Source: Bin55 sp963667455
GTDB lineage: Bacteria > Pseudomonadota > Gammaproteobacteria > Pseudomonadales > Azotimanducaceae
DNA: 64,000 bases
Direction: 5' to 3'
NCBI GenBank assembly: GCA_963667455.2
Contig: CAXXFR010000029.1
Coordinates: 124,001 to 188,000 of the forward strand
The notes under the pieces were generated by a model. It searched no databases and had not been told where the DNA came from. It was given only the letters and a program-made list of their open reading frames with translations. The translations under genes were made by a program, and so were the position numbers. The stretch's first letter is position 1. Each line of letters opens with the position of its first letter. Below are positions 1 to 8,915 of this stretch, in pieces.

Positions 1-1
1 G

Positions 2-544
2 AACTTCACCATCGTCAATCCTCATCTCATCAAAGACCTTAAGAAACTGGCTATCTGGGACGAAGTCATGAGGGTCGATCTGAAAGCCAACAACGGTAGC
101 GTGCAAGAAATCGATCGAATCCCGAAAGATCTGAAGGAGCTCTACATGACCGCTTACGAGCTCGACCAAAACTGGCTGGTTGAGAGCGCAGCTCGACGAC
201 AGAAGTGGATTGACCAGAGCCAATCACTCAACTTGCATGCCGCTCGACCCCATGGAAGGGTTATCGACGAGATGTATCGCAATGCATGGAAGTATGGTCT
301 CAAGACCACCTACTACCTTCGAACTCTCAGTGCTTCCGACACGGAAAAGTCGACCGTTGACGACGATGATTCGCTGATTTCCGTACATGCTCCGACCAGT
401 ACCGAATCGCCACCGGCTACAGGATCCAGTACCACCCACAGATCGTCGACGGTGGCACCAAATGCATCCAGCATGCCGTCGATTGCAAGTATGTTGCCCA
501 ATGCTTGTTCGATTGACGACCCTGATTGCGATGCGTGCGAATGA
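2..544 (+). CDS. nrdA: Ribonucleoside-diphosphate reductase alpha subunit, class Ia, C-terminal part (5' end outside window)
   Basis: An open frame runs in from the left edge and ends at 544, so only about the last 180 residues are seen. They match the C-terminal end of the large class I ribonucleotide reductase subunit, which makes deoxyribonucleotides for DNA synthesis. Seen: the YMTAYELDQNW stretch, the AARRQKWIDQSQSLNL stretch and the KTTYYLRT stretch, all typical of the end of the catalytic barrel. A low-complexity Ser/Thr/Pro linker follows, then a Cys-rich tail (CSIDDPDCDAC) that would carry the thiols that pass electrons to the active site. nrdB follows after about 110 bp on the same strand, the usual partner arrangement. 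Confidence 0.95.
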   Translation, partial: NFTIVNPHLIKDLKKLAIWDEVMRVDLKANNGSVQEIDRIPKDLKELYMTAYELDQNWLVESAARRQKWIDQSQSLNLHAARPHGRVIDEMYRNAWKYGLKTTYYLRTLSASDTEKSTVDDDDSLISVHAPTSTESPPATGSSTTHRSSTVAPNASSMPSIASMLPNACSIDDPDCDACE

Positions 545-653
545 TCAAGACCCGGACACTGACCACAGCTTGCTCAGCAACGGGAATCGGGGCATAACAA
601 ATCGTTACAATGAAACTGTAACAATTCGCTAACAACTAGGAGCTACTGACACC

Positions 654-1868
654 ATGTTGAACTGGGACGAAGACGACAAGGACGTTGTGGATGTTTCACC
701 TTCAAGTCAAACAGCCAGACTGAACAGACCTGAAACACAACTCGATCAGCATGATGTCGACCACTCGAGCAACATAGCCCGAACCGCGACGCAACAACCA
801 AGTCCGGCTCCATTTGCGGAACCGGGCATCGAACAATCGGACACGGAATTCGAAAGAGTCACGGTTGATCAGAAACGGATGATCAACTGTCGTGCAGACC
901 TCAATCAGCTTGTACCTTTCAAGTACGATTGGGCTTGGAAAAAATATCTCGCTGCCTGCAACAATCACTGGATGCCGCAGGAGATCAACATGAACGCTGA
1001 TGTTGCTCTGTGGAATTCCAAAGATGGCTTGTCGGAGGAAGAACGACGTATCGTCAAACGCAGTCTGGGGTTCTTTTCTACTGCGGACTCGCTCGTAGCC
1101 AACAACCTTGTTCTAGCGATCTACCGTCTCATCACAAACCCGGAGTGCCGACAGTACCTGCTTCGTCAGGCATTCGAAGAAGCCATCCACACTCATGCCT
1201 ACCAGTACTGCATTCAGTCTCTCGGCATGGACGAAGGCGAAATCTTCAACATGTACCACGAGATTCCGTCGGTTGCACGAAAAGCCTCCTGGGCACTCAA
1301 CTACACGAAGGAGCTCACCGATCCCACGTTTAACACGGGGACCGTCGAGACCGACAAGACACTGCTGAAGAACCTCATCGCGTTCTACTGCGTCTTGGAA
1401 GGCATCTTTTTCTACTGTGGATTCACGCAGATTTTGTCAATGGGTCGATTGAACAAGATGGTTGGCACTTCTGAACAGTTCCAGTACATCCTGCGCGATG
1501 AGTCCATGCACATGAACTTCGGCATCTCCGTTATCAATGCGATCAATCAAGAGAATCCCGAAGTCTGGGACGACGAGATGAAGCAACTGGCGACAGAGAT
1601 GATCGTTGAGGGTACTAAGCTCGAGGTGGAATTTGCGTACGACACCATGCCTCGAGGAGTACTTGGCATGAACGCCAAGAAAATGGAAGAGTACCTGTAC
1701 TACATTGCCAATCGTCGCTTGCACTCTATTGGACTACCTCGGTACTACAACGGTGTGTCGAATCCGTTCCCCTGGATGGCCGAGGCGATGGATCTCAAGA
1801 AAGAAAAGAACTTTTTCGAGACGCGGGTAACGGAATACCAAACCGGCGGAGCTCTCGAGTGGGACTAG
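654..1868 (+). CDS. nrdB: Ribonucleoside-diphosphate reductase beta subunit (diiron, tyrosyl radical), class Ia
   Basis: This is the radical-generating small subunit that pairs with the upstream alpha subunit. The ferritin-like core starts near residue 85 (MINCRADLNQLVP). Visible ligand motifs are the Asp in STADSLVANN, the EEAIH pair, the Glu in CVLEGIFF and the ESMH pair in RDESMHMNFG. A Tyr lies four residues after the first ligand His (IHTHAY), the radical position, so this looks like a Tyr-type class Ia enzyme rather than a Phe-bearing class Ic one. The first 80 residues are an acidic, Pro/Ser-rich leader, also found in Pseudomonas and Xanthomonas NrdB; at 404 residues the length fits that group. 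The start is supported by AGGAG about 10 bases upstream. Confidence 0.96.
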   Translation: MLNWDEDDKDVVDVSPSSQTARLNRPETQLDQHDVDHSSNIARTATQQPSPAPFAEPGIEQSDTEFERVTVDQKRMINCRADLNQLVPFKYDWAWKKYLAACNNHWMPQEINMNADVALWNSKDGLSEEERRIVKRSLGFFSTADSLVANNLVLAIYRLITNPECRQYLLRQAFEEAIHTHAYQYCIQSLGMDEGEIFNMYHEIPSVARKASWALNYTKELTDPTFNTGTVETDKTLLKNLIAFYCVLEGIFFYCGFTQILSMGRLNKMVGTSEQFQYILRDESMHMNFGISVINAINQENPEVWDDEMKQLATEMIVEGTKLEVEFAYDTMPRGVLGMNAKKMEEYLYYIANRRLHSIGLPRYYNGVSNPFPWMAEAMDLKKEKNFFETRVTEYQTGGALEWD

Positions 1869-1928
1869 GTTCCTTGAGGAGCCATACTCAAGCCCAGTGC
1901 TAAAGCGTTCAGCGCATCCTGGCAAAGA

Positions 1929-2846
1929 CTAGGATGTGTTCGAGAGCTGACTCTGGATCCATTCCAAACTGAGCTTTAGTTCTTCTACGAATGCCTTGGG
2001 TTGGTCCAGGAACACATGGTGTTGTGCGCCAGCAATCGCCGTTGTTCGCGCAGGCTTCGGTATGAGCGACATCGTGTAGCGATTTGCCGCAGCTGAGTGG
2101 GACTTGCTCTCTTCGCCATAGATCAAAGCAACCGGAATCGTCAACGACTCGAAATCCAAAGGATCGGATGGACGGTCTCTGAAGATCGAAGGAAAATCGG
2201 GGTCGAATTTCCACGAGTAGCCACCACCGGGCAACGCTTCTATCGAGTGCCGTGCGATGTACTGAACTAGGTACTCGTTCTCGCAAGGTTGCGGCGGAAA
2301 GAGCCGAAACCGAGACTCGGCTACTTCGCGGTTTGGGTAGGCTTTCGCCGGACCTCCGCCTCCCATGGCCGACAGGTAGTCTGGATCTTCCTCGGACGGG
2401 TCGCCGATTCCCGAGTCCACCAAGACAAGGCCGCTGAATCTGTCGGGAGCCAAGTTGATTGCGTTGGTCGCCATGCGTCCGCCAAAGCTATGACCTACGA
2501 GGATAGTGGACTCATCCAAACCCGCTGCGTCGGCAACTTGCAGAATCTCGCTGACATAGGTTTCGGTCGAGTATTCATACCGGTGATCCGAATCGCCCAT
2601 ACCGGTAAAATCCATTGCGACAACCCGATATTCGACCGGTAGCAGCGGGGCAATGAAGTCCCACCATCGAGAATGTGCGTACATGCCGTGCAAGAGAAGA
2701 ATGTCCACATCTCCGTGGTCGCTCCATGATCGATAGAGCACATCACACTCGTCAACGATAGTGGAACTCTCACGCGAAGTCGTCTCGACTGCGTTCCAAA
2801 ACCAAGCAGGAATCGAACTCTCGTCATCCCTATCCCATCGTGCCAA
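1929..2846 (-). CDS. Alpha/beta-fold hydrolase
   Basis: A 305-residue alpha/beta hydrolase. Seen: an oxyanion-hole HG (LLHGMYAH, residues 52-59), the nucleophile elbow GHSFGG with Ser120, an Asp-rich segment LIYGEES where the acid usually lies, and a C-terminal AQHHVFLDQP carrying the catalytic His. There is no signal peptide, so it is probably cytoplasmic. The substrate cannot be told from the sequence; relatives include esterases, haloalkane dehalogenases and C-C bond hydrolases. It converges on nrdB (60 bp apart) and is divergent from the DUF349 gene, so it is probably transcribed alone. Confidence 0.9.
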   Translation of the reverse strand: MARWDRDDESSIPAWFWNAVETTSRESSTIVDECDVLYRSWSDHGDVDILLLHGMYAHSRWWDFIAPLLPVEYRVVAMDFTGMGDSDHRYEYSTETYVSEILQVADAAGLDESTILVGHSFGGRMATNAINLAPDRFSGLVLVDSGIGDPSEEDPDYLSAMGGGGPAKAYPNREVAESRFRLFPPQPCENEYLVQYIARHSIEALPGGGYSWKFDPDFPSIFRDRPSDPLDFESLTIPVALIYGEESKSHSAAANRYTMSLIPKPARTTAIAGAQHHVFLDQPKAFVEELKLSLEWIQSQLSNTS

Positions 2847-3074
2847 TTACACTCTCCAACGAATCACACACTGCTTGTCGATCTTCAAATCGCAGTCTAT
2901 CAGTAAAGGACATCGAGCAAACGGGTCTCCCGCGTACTGTCGGGACGACAGCATTGCCGTTCAGAAATGATTTGACACATTTTGTAACATATTGACTTCC
3001 ATGCCTCCTGCGGCACGTACGAAAGCGGTCTTCGACGTGCCCATCAATCTCCATATTTTGAAGGCTTGTATTAG

Positions 3075-5879
3075 ATGAGCGACGGGGTGAAGCCCGGGTT
3101 CGTTGACTGGCTCAAGAAGCTGTTTCGGCGAAAACCAAAGCTGGATCATCCAGATGCCGATGTACGCATTCGCGCACTGCGGGAAGATGAGAATCTAACC
3201 GCTGAGCAGTACACCAAGGTCGCTCGAGAAGATGCCGACATTGGGGTTCGCAAAGTCGCTCTGGAAGTCGCCGATTCAACCCAACTGTATGCCGAATTTC
3301 TCGACGACAACAAGCTGGGCGAGCTAGCTCGCAAGACGATTGCCGGGCGAATCGATGATGAGCACGAATTGGCGAACGATGCTCGAATACTGCCATTCAG
3401 ATTGCAAGACATCTCTGACCCCGTACGAGCCTATGAACTTGCTCGACGAATGGAAACAAGCGATGCGACCGCAGAAGTGATATTCCGGTTGCCCGATCGC
3501 GAGACTCGCGAGAAGATTCTGCAGCTCTGCTATGACGAGAAAGTTCTAGCCGGAATTCAAAAGGCCAGCCGAAACGTTGACAAGTCCGTCAACCGCTTCG
3601 TTCGTGACCGGATCCACACCATCAAGGAACTGGACAACCGTTACCAGAATCTCTCGGCACAGGCGGATCATGTCATTGCCTCAGCGGAACGAACGCTACC
3701 CCAAGATCCGCATTACATCGCACGACGCGAAAGAATCGAAAGAGAGTGGGACAACACCATCCAAGCGATGGAGCAACTCAATGATCAACTGACCGAATAC
3801 GAACGTCAAGCATTTGAACTGGACACCCTCAAAGCCAAGTTTCCCGATCGGGGAGACCCAGTTGCATCCGACAAAGTGGAGGCGAGGCAGTTCGAGCTCA
3901 TTCTGGAGCAACTCAGAAGCAGCGAAGGCAAAGAGAGCGAGATCGACCTGTGCGAACAACAGTGGCTGGACGCCCTCAAGGAAAGTGCTGCACCTCGAGA
4001 AATCGCCGACCAGTTCTACCAGTTAGCGAATTCCAAGCGACGCGATCTACAACGACAAGAAGAAGTATCTCGGCGCAAGCGCACGATGAGTCAGCTCCTA
4101 GAACCGATCGTGCTACGGGAACCAGCTCCCGATGCGCCGCATTGGAACGACCTGTGGAAGACCCGAGACAACGCAACCAATCGAGTGCGTCGCATTGAAC
4201 GAACGTTGAGTCGAATGGCCGAATCGGACAACGAAGATTTGCAGAGCGAACGGGCAGCACTGATCGAAATGTCCGCATCACTTGAGAACACAGTCAATCG
4301 TTGCAACGAAATGGAGGAAGACATCGTCAAGCATGTGGAATCCAACCTTACATCGCTTGATCGATTCCTCGACTCTGGTCTGCTCAAGAAAGCGAAGTCA
4401 GCGGAACGGAACATTTCCTCCTTGATCAATCGCTTACCCAGGAAACGGCAATCTCACTTCAACGCTCGATTGACCCCTGCCAACGCCGCAATTCGTCAAC
4501 TTGCCGGTTGGCAGTCCTTTGCCGAGCAACCTCAACGAATCGAATTGTGTGAAACGCTCGAAGCATTGGTTGAGAACCCGCAGCAACCTGAAGAACAATA
4601 CAACCACATTCGCGACCTGCGTGCCAAATGGAACGGTCTTGGCATTCTCCGATCTCGATCAGACCGAGCCATGCAGGAACGCTTTGACGCCGCTGCGGAG
4701 AAAGCCTTCGAAGTCTGCAAATCGTGGTTCGAAGAACAGGCAGAAGTACGCGAACGCAATCTGACAGGTCGAGAAGCGATCATTTCGCGTCTTGAGGACT
4801 TCATTGGAGAAACCAACTGGGAGCGACCGAATTTCAAAGTCGTCTATGACACTCTGCGCAAATCGCAGACGGACTGGAGGAACTTCACCCCAGTCAGTCG
4901 CGCCAAGGTAAAAGACACCAACGATCGCTTCTACGCCTTGATTCGGGACTTGGAGTCTCGAATGTCCGATCAATGGGACCGGAACGCTGAGGCAAAGCAG
5001 GACTTGATCGAGAAAGCAAAGGCCGCTGTGGCTGACGAGTCTCTGAGCAATGCCGATCTGATCTCCACGGTCAAGAATCTTCAATCACAGTGGAAAGAAA
5101 TTGGTCCGGCGGGGCGCAAGAAGGAGCAACGACTGTGGACGCAATTTCGAGGCCAGTGCGACGTTGCATTCCAGCGCAGAGAAACTCAGCAAAAGCAACG
5201 TCACGCCGAAATCGAGTCACACATCAAGCAGGCGAAGGACGCCGTGGCCGAGCTTGGCAAGAAAGTCGAAGACTCTTCTGCTTCACTCGATGACCTCGCT
5301 CCGTCGGTAATAGCCAACCTTCGCACGATGATCGGCGAACTCGAACTGCCGTCGCGTATTCGAAAGTCGGTTCAGGAAGACATTGCCAAGCTATCTTCGA
5401 GGGTCAACAAACGTCGCGATGAGCTTCAAACGGCTCGATCCTCGGAAGAGTTGAAGGCGATCATGGATTTGGATCAGCAAGTTGCTGAGTTGGAAGCGAA
5501 AGGCGAAACTCCCGATTCCGAGCTCTTGAGTCAAGCTGGAACAGGTCAGGAGTGGTTTGCGAAGCGCTCCGAAGAGGAGGCAGCAAAGAAGACGATTGCT
5601 TTGCACGAGCTAACACTACGCGCGGAAGTGCTTGCCGATGTGCCATCTCCGCCGGAAGATTCCGGCAAACGAATGCAGGTACAGGTTTCCCGGCTCCAAC
5701 ATGGCTTGACCAAGGGTGGAGAATCCGAGGAGCAACGAGTCGAACGGCTGATCCAAGCGTGGTGCTCGTCTGCTTTTGGCGAGCAACCCCACCGAGAGCG
5801 GTTTCAGTTCGCCATTCGAAAACATCTTGACAGACTATCGGGCGTTGCGTCGGATTCATCCGACAAAAAAGACGACTAG
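3075..5879 (+). CDS. Large DUF349-domain coiled-coil protein
   Basis: A 934-residue, highly charged, mostly alpha-helical protein of unknown function. From about residue 470 there are repeated W...G...R...E...F motifs typical of DUF349: AKWNGLGILRSRSDRAMQ, DWRNFTPVSRAKVKDTND and QWKEIGPAGRKKEQRLW. Each is followed by a long charged helix. The N-terminal third (residues 20-160) resembles short HEAT-like helical units beginning with DADVRIRALRE. There is no signal peptide or membrane segment. The start at 3075 lacks a strong ribosome-binding site, but the reading fits the usual N-terminus of this family in gammaproteobacteria. It is convergent with the following kinase gene, with only 9 bp between the stops. 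Confidence 0.85.
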   Translation: MSDGVKPGFVDWLKKLFRRKPKLDHPDADVRIRALREDENLTAEQYTKVAREDADIGVRKVALEVADSTQLYAEFLDDNKLGELARKTIAGRIDDEHELANDARILPFRLQDISDPVRAYELARRMETSDATAEVIFRLPDRETREKILQLCYDEKVLAGIQKASRNVDKSVNRFVRDRIHTIKELDNRYQNLSAQADHVIASAERTLPQDPHYIARRERIEREWDNTIQAMEQLNDQLTEYERQAFELDTLKAKFPDRGDPVASDKVEARQFELILEQLRSSEGKESEIDLCEQQWLDALKESAAPREIADQFYQLANSKRRDLQRQEEVSRRKRTMSQLLEPIVLREPAPDAPHWNDLWKTRDNATNRVRRIERTLSRMAESDNEDLQSERAALIEMSASLENTVNRCNEMEEDIVKHVESNLTSLDRFLDSGLLKKAKSAERNISSLINRLPRKRQSHFNARLTPANAAIRQLAGWQSFAEQPQRIELCETLEALVENPQQPEEQYNHIRDLRAKWNGLGILRSRSDRAMQERFDAAAEKAFEVCKSWFEEQAEVRERNLTGREAIISRLEDFIGETNWERPNFKVVYDTLRKSQTDWRNFTPVSRAKVKDTNDRFYALIRDLESRMSDQWDRNAEAKQDLIEKAKAAVADESLSNADLISTVKNLQSQWKEIGPAGRKKEQRLWTQFRGQCDVAFQRRETQQKQRHAEIESHIKQAKDAVAELGKKVEDSSASLDDLAPSVIANLRTMIGELELPSRIRKSVQEDIAKLSSRVNKRRDELQTARSSEELKAIMDLDQQVAELEAKGETPDSELLSQAGTGQEWFAKRSEEEAAKKTIALHELTLRAEVLADVPSPPEDSGKRMQVQVSRLQHGLTKGGESEEQRVERLIQAWCSSAFGEQPHRERFQFAIRKHLDRLSGVASDSSDKKDD

Positions 5880-5888
5880 CTGTTGGGC

Positions 5889-6749
5889 CTAGTCCATCCC
5901 AGCAATGCGCTCGACCCGATGCGTGCGATCGAGTCCGACAACAATGTCGGCTCGGTTGGGAAGGTCAGTGTTCATCCAAAGCGTGATGCGTTCGTAGTGT
6001 TGCACGAATCTTGCAACACCTGCACGATCCATGCGCAACGACCGGTGTCGTTCATTTTCCTGCTTGTAGCGCCACGAGCGCACACACTCTATATCGGGTA
6101 CGCTCAGGAATAAATGCTGGTCTAGTAGATCAGCTAGTTCCATGTAACGATAACCGATCTGCTCATTGATCCACTCTCTGCAACGACCATCCAGATCTTG
6201 TAGTTCTTCCAGTTCGTTGATCGGTTTGACGAGCCTCTCGGACGGTTCCGGCAACACACCCACACACCAGCCTTCTACAACAACTCGATCACTGCCGGCA
6301 TTGATGGTGCGGGTGCTTGTTCGATCATCCAATCCCTTGTCGAAGACCGGAACTTCACATGCCGACCCACTAACCAGTTCTCTGACTGCACGGTTGAGAC
6401 ACTCTATATCGTGAGTTCCAGGCGGTCCACGTGTTGCGAGTAATGGATGCACTTCGCGGGACAAGGTTTCACGCTCTGACTTGGTTTTGTAGAAGTCATC
6501 GATGCTCAGTAGCGCAACTTTCTCGCCGAAGAAGTGACTGGCAGCTTGCAAGAGAGCACACAGCGTAGACTTGCCGGAGCCCTGCCCTCCGGATACGCCG
6601 AGAACCCTGCAATCTGATTCTGCAAGGCGCATTGCGACCAATGCGGCAAGCTCACGGTATTCGAGTGGAGATTCAGGATCGAGCGTCTTGAAGCAGTCCC
6701 ACGTCGTCTCGCCGATGCGGTCCATCCCAATCAGTTCAAAGGGTCTCAC
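5889..6749 (-). CDS. P-loop kinase, D-glycerate 3-kinase / phosphoribulokinase-uridine kinase superfamily
   Basis: A 286-residue P-loop kinase. Walker A is GGQGSGKST (about residues 55-63), followed by SIDDFYKT, the RGPPGTHD substrate-loop motif and VVVEGWCVG. This order is that of the plant-type D-glycerate 3-kinase (GLYK) and related yeast/proteobacterial kinases, which phosphorylate glycerate or an unidentified small molecule with ATP. The sequence supports the family; glycerate as substrate is inference. It lies directly downstream of dinG on the minus strand (66 bp), so the two may share a transcript. Confidence 0.8.
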   Translation of the reverse strand: MRPFELIGMDRIGETTWDCFKTLDPESPLEYRELAALVAMRLAESDCRVLGVSGGQGSGKSTLCALLQAASHFFGEKVALLSIDDFYKTKSERETLSREVHPLLATRGPPGTHDIECLNRAVRELVSGSACEVPVFDKGLDDRTSTRTINAGSDRVVVEGWCVGVLPEPSERLVKPINELEELQDLDGRCREWINEQIGYRYMELADLLDQHLFLSVPDIECVRSWRYKQENERHRSLRMDRAGVARFVQHYERITLWMNTDLPNRADIVVGLDRTHRVERIAGMD

Positions 6750-6814
6750 GGTGTGACAGGACCTAGATGCTAATTGGCAGACGCGAAATCAAACCGGGAA
6801 CCCAGTTCTCGGCT

Positions 6815-8893
6815 CTACTCGATTTCTTGGCGATAAGGTGGAAGGGCCTCGAGAATCTGCTTTCCATACTGTCGAGAAACGACACGCCGATCCAACACGG
6901 TAATTCTCCCGGTGTCCGATTCACTTCGAATGAGACGACCACATGCCTGCTTCATGCGAAGAATGGCGTCGGGAAGCATCAGCGTGCGCCATTTTTGAAA
7001 CCCCTCCAGACCTTGGTTTTGCAGGATCTCGTCTTTTGACTCGACGATGGGATCGTTGGGCACATCAAAAGGCAATCGAGTGATGATCACATGCAAACAG
7101 TAATCGCCGGGTAGATCGATTCCTTCTCTGTAGCTGGCCAATCCGAAGATGTAGCTAGCTTCCCCAGAGTCGATGGCTCGCTTGTGTTGCCTCAGGAGGG
7201 CATGCTTTCCGCTTGCCATCTGCTTCAGGCAATGCATCTTGACTCGGTTGGGCAGTCCCTCCCAAACTTCATCCATCGTTGCTTTCGAAGTAAACAGAAC
7301 AAGCGCACTTCGTTCGAGAGCGAGTAGCTCCGGCAGACGACTGATTACTTCCTTAGTGTGGGCGCCACTGTCTGCTCCGGGAGTTGTGTCCATCGCTGGC
7401 ACGTTAAAAGTGACCATCTTTCGCAGGTCGAATGGACTGTCGATGACCAGTGTCTCATTGTCGTTGTCCAGTCCAAGCACTGATTTGAGGTGGTTGAACT
7501 GATCATCCGAGTTCAACGTTGCAGAGGTAAGTATCACGCCGTGAGCTCGATTCCAAAGTGCTTCCTTCAGGATTCCATCGATTCCAATCGGGACGGATTT
7601 CAACCGCCACTCGACCCCTCTCAATTCCGAGACGTTCTCAACCCATCTGCTGGATATTGCGTCTTGCTGATATTGGCCGAAGTCTCTCAACAGCGCGGCC
7701 CAGTCTTCAAGATCACCAGTTGCACTATTGAACGCGTCCAAGTAAGCCTGGACTCTGCTGGCCTCGAATACTCTCTCGTTCTGAGTCTTGTCCTTCAGGA
7801 AATCGGTTGTTTCAACAATCGCTTCGACCATGTTGGAGTATTCCTTGGCCAACTGCGCACAAACATCGCGCATGGAGTCGGGCACTTCGCCATTCGGAAA
7901 GCGAAACCTTCGAACCCTCTCGCGGCTTTTCCCGAAGTCGAGATCTAGCAATAGCTTCTCCAGCTCGCCCTGCAATCCACGTGCTCCCCGATGAGCGTGG
8001 TTGAATTTTGTGAAGCAACGCGAGACCAGGGTCTCTTCGTCGATCTGCTTGATCAAGTCGGAGAAAGTTGAAGCAACCGTTGGTAGTCGGTCCGTCACAT
8101 GTTCAAGAGAGAACGACAGTGCGAACGTCGACATCGTCTTCGGTTCGACGTGCTGGGCTTCATCCAATACGTAGATCGTCTCTTGGGCGGCCGGAAGAAG
8201 GTCTGTCTCGTGCCGAACGGTTGTGAGAAGCAAGTCGTAGTTCGTTACTACGACATCGGACTTTTGGTACTGGTCTCGGGCTTGATAGTACGGACACTTG
8301 GAGTACCAGCTACAAGCATTCTTGGTGCAACCACGGGAATCCGTTGTGACGGTTGACCATTCCGAACTTTCGAGTGCAATTGGCGTGTCGTCGATGTCAC
8401 CGTTCCACTTGGCCTGTCGAAACTGCGACATCAAGTCGACGTACTTCATTCCAACGTTTCGACGTTGACTAGCCTTTCCGGCACCGTCGAGACCTTCCAG
8501 GGCTTGAACGTCAGTCGCGCTTGCAGCTAAGTTCAGTCGGAGCGGACAGACGTAGCGTTGACGCCCCTTAGCCAGGACATAGGAAAAGCCGACCTCGGAG
8601 CAGGTGCGCAATTCAGGCAAGTCCTTGTTGACGATCTGGTCTTGCAGTGCGACAGTCGCAGTAACAATGACCACATGTTTGCGCTTGGCTGCCGCGATGG
8701 GAATAGTGGAGACGGCGTAGGCAATGGTCTTTCCTGTCCCAGTCGGTGCCTCAACGACGCCGATTCGCGACTGTTCTTGCCGTAGCACGTTGGCGATGAA
8801 TCGAATCATCTGCTTCTGCCCGTCGCGCGCTTGTAAGCCTCTCGCGTCAAGCCACGAGAAATACATCCCCTTGATGCGTTCGGTTATGCTCAC
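6815..8893 (-). CDS. dinG: ATP-dependent DNA helicase DinG family (Fe-S, XPD-like)
   Basis: A superfamily 2 helicase that unwinds DNA 5' to 3' and helps resolve D-loops, R-loops and damaged forks. Seen: Walker A EAPTGTGKT, motif VLDEAQH (DEAH-like), late motifs GLASYREGIDLPGD and QACGRLIRS, and the four iron-sulfur cysteines (YVCPLRL, then CTKNACSWYSKC). The frame stays open to an ATG at 8947, but that would overlap the divergent gene with its strong ribosome-binding site. GTG at 8893 fits the family N-terminus (ITERIKGMYFSWLDARG); ATG at 8866 is another option. The stop position is certain. Confidence 0.9.
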   Translation of the reverse strand: MSITERIKGMYFSWLDARGLQARDGQKQMIRFIANVLRQEQSRIGVVEAPTGTGKTIAYAVSTIPIAAAKRKHVVIVTATVALQDQIVNKDLPELRTCSEVGFSYVLAKGRQRYVCPLRLNLAASATDVQALEGLDGAGKASQRRNVGMKYVDLMSQFRQAKWNGDIDDTPIALESSEWSTVTTDSRGCTKNACSWYSKCPYYQARDQYQKSDVVVTNYDLLLTTVRHETDLLPAAQETIYVLDEAQHVEPKTMSTFALSFSLEHVTDRLPTVASTFSDLIKQIDEETLVSRCFTKFNHAHRGARGLQGELEKLLLDLDFGKSRERVRRFRFPNGEVPDSMRDVCAQLAKEYSNMVEAIVETTDFLKDKTQNERVFEASRVQAYLDAFNSATGDLEDWAALLRDFGQYQQDAISSRWVENVSELRGVEWRLKSVPIGIDGILKEALWNRAHGVILTSATLNSDDQFNHLKSVLGLDNDNETLVIDSPFDLRKMVTFNVPAMDTTPGADSGAHTKEVISRLPELLALERSALVLFTSKATMDEVWEGLPNRVKMHCLKQMASGKHALLRQHKRAIDSGEASYIFGLASYREGIDLPGDYCLHVIITRLPFDVPNDPIVESKDEILQNQGLEGFQKWRTLMLPDAILRMKQACGRLIRSESDTGRITVLDRRVVSRQYGKQILEALPPYRQEIE

Positions 8894-8903
8894 TGTAGAT
8901 GCC

Positions 8904-8909
8904 GGAGGA
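8904..8909 (+). promoter_or_regulatory. Shine-Dalgarno that fixes the sugar dehydrogenase start
   Basis: GGAGGA lies 6 bases before ATG 8916. It favours this start over the longer open frame that begins at 8724, whose first 64 residues read antisense to dinG. The choice also gives a clean signal peptide at the N-terminus. Confidence 0.75.
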
Positions 8910-8915
8910 TCAAGA

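Noticed and set aside
2495..2827. Minus-strand frame in the alpha/beta hydrolase with a tRNA-like GGAACG...GTTCGATTCC text
   Set aside because: No cloverleaf can be folded; it is a shadow of the hydrolase gene.
5874..5895. Palindrome GACTAG...CTAGTC between the DUF349 and kinase genes
   Set aside because: It arises from the two convergent gene ends both reading Asp-stop, has no T-run and only a 6-bp stem.
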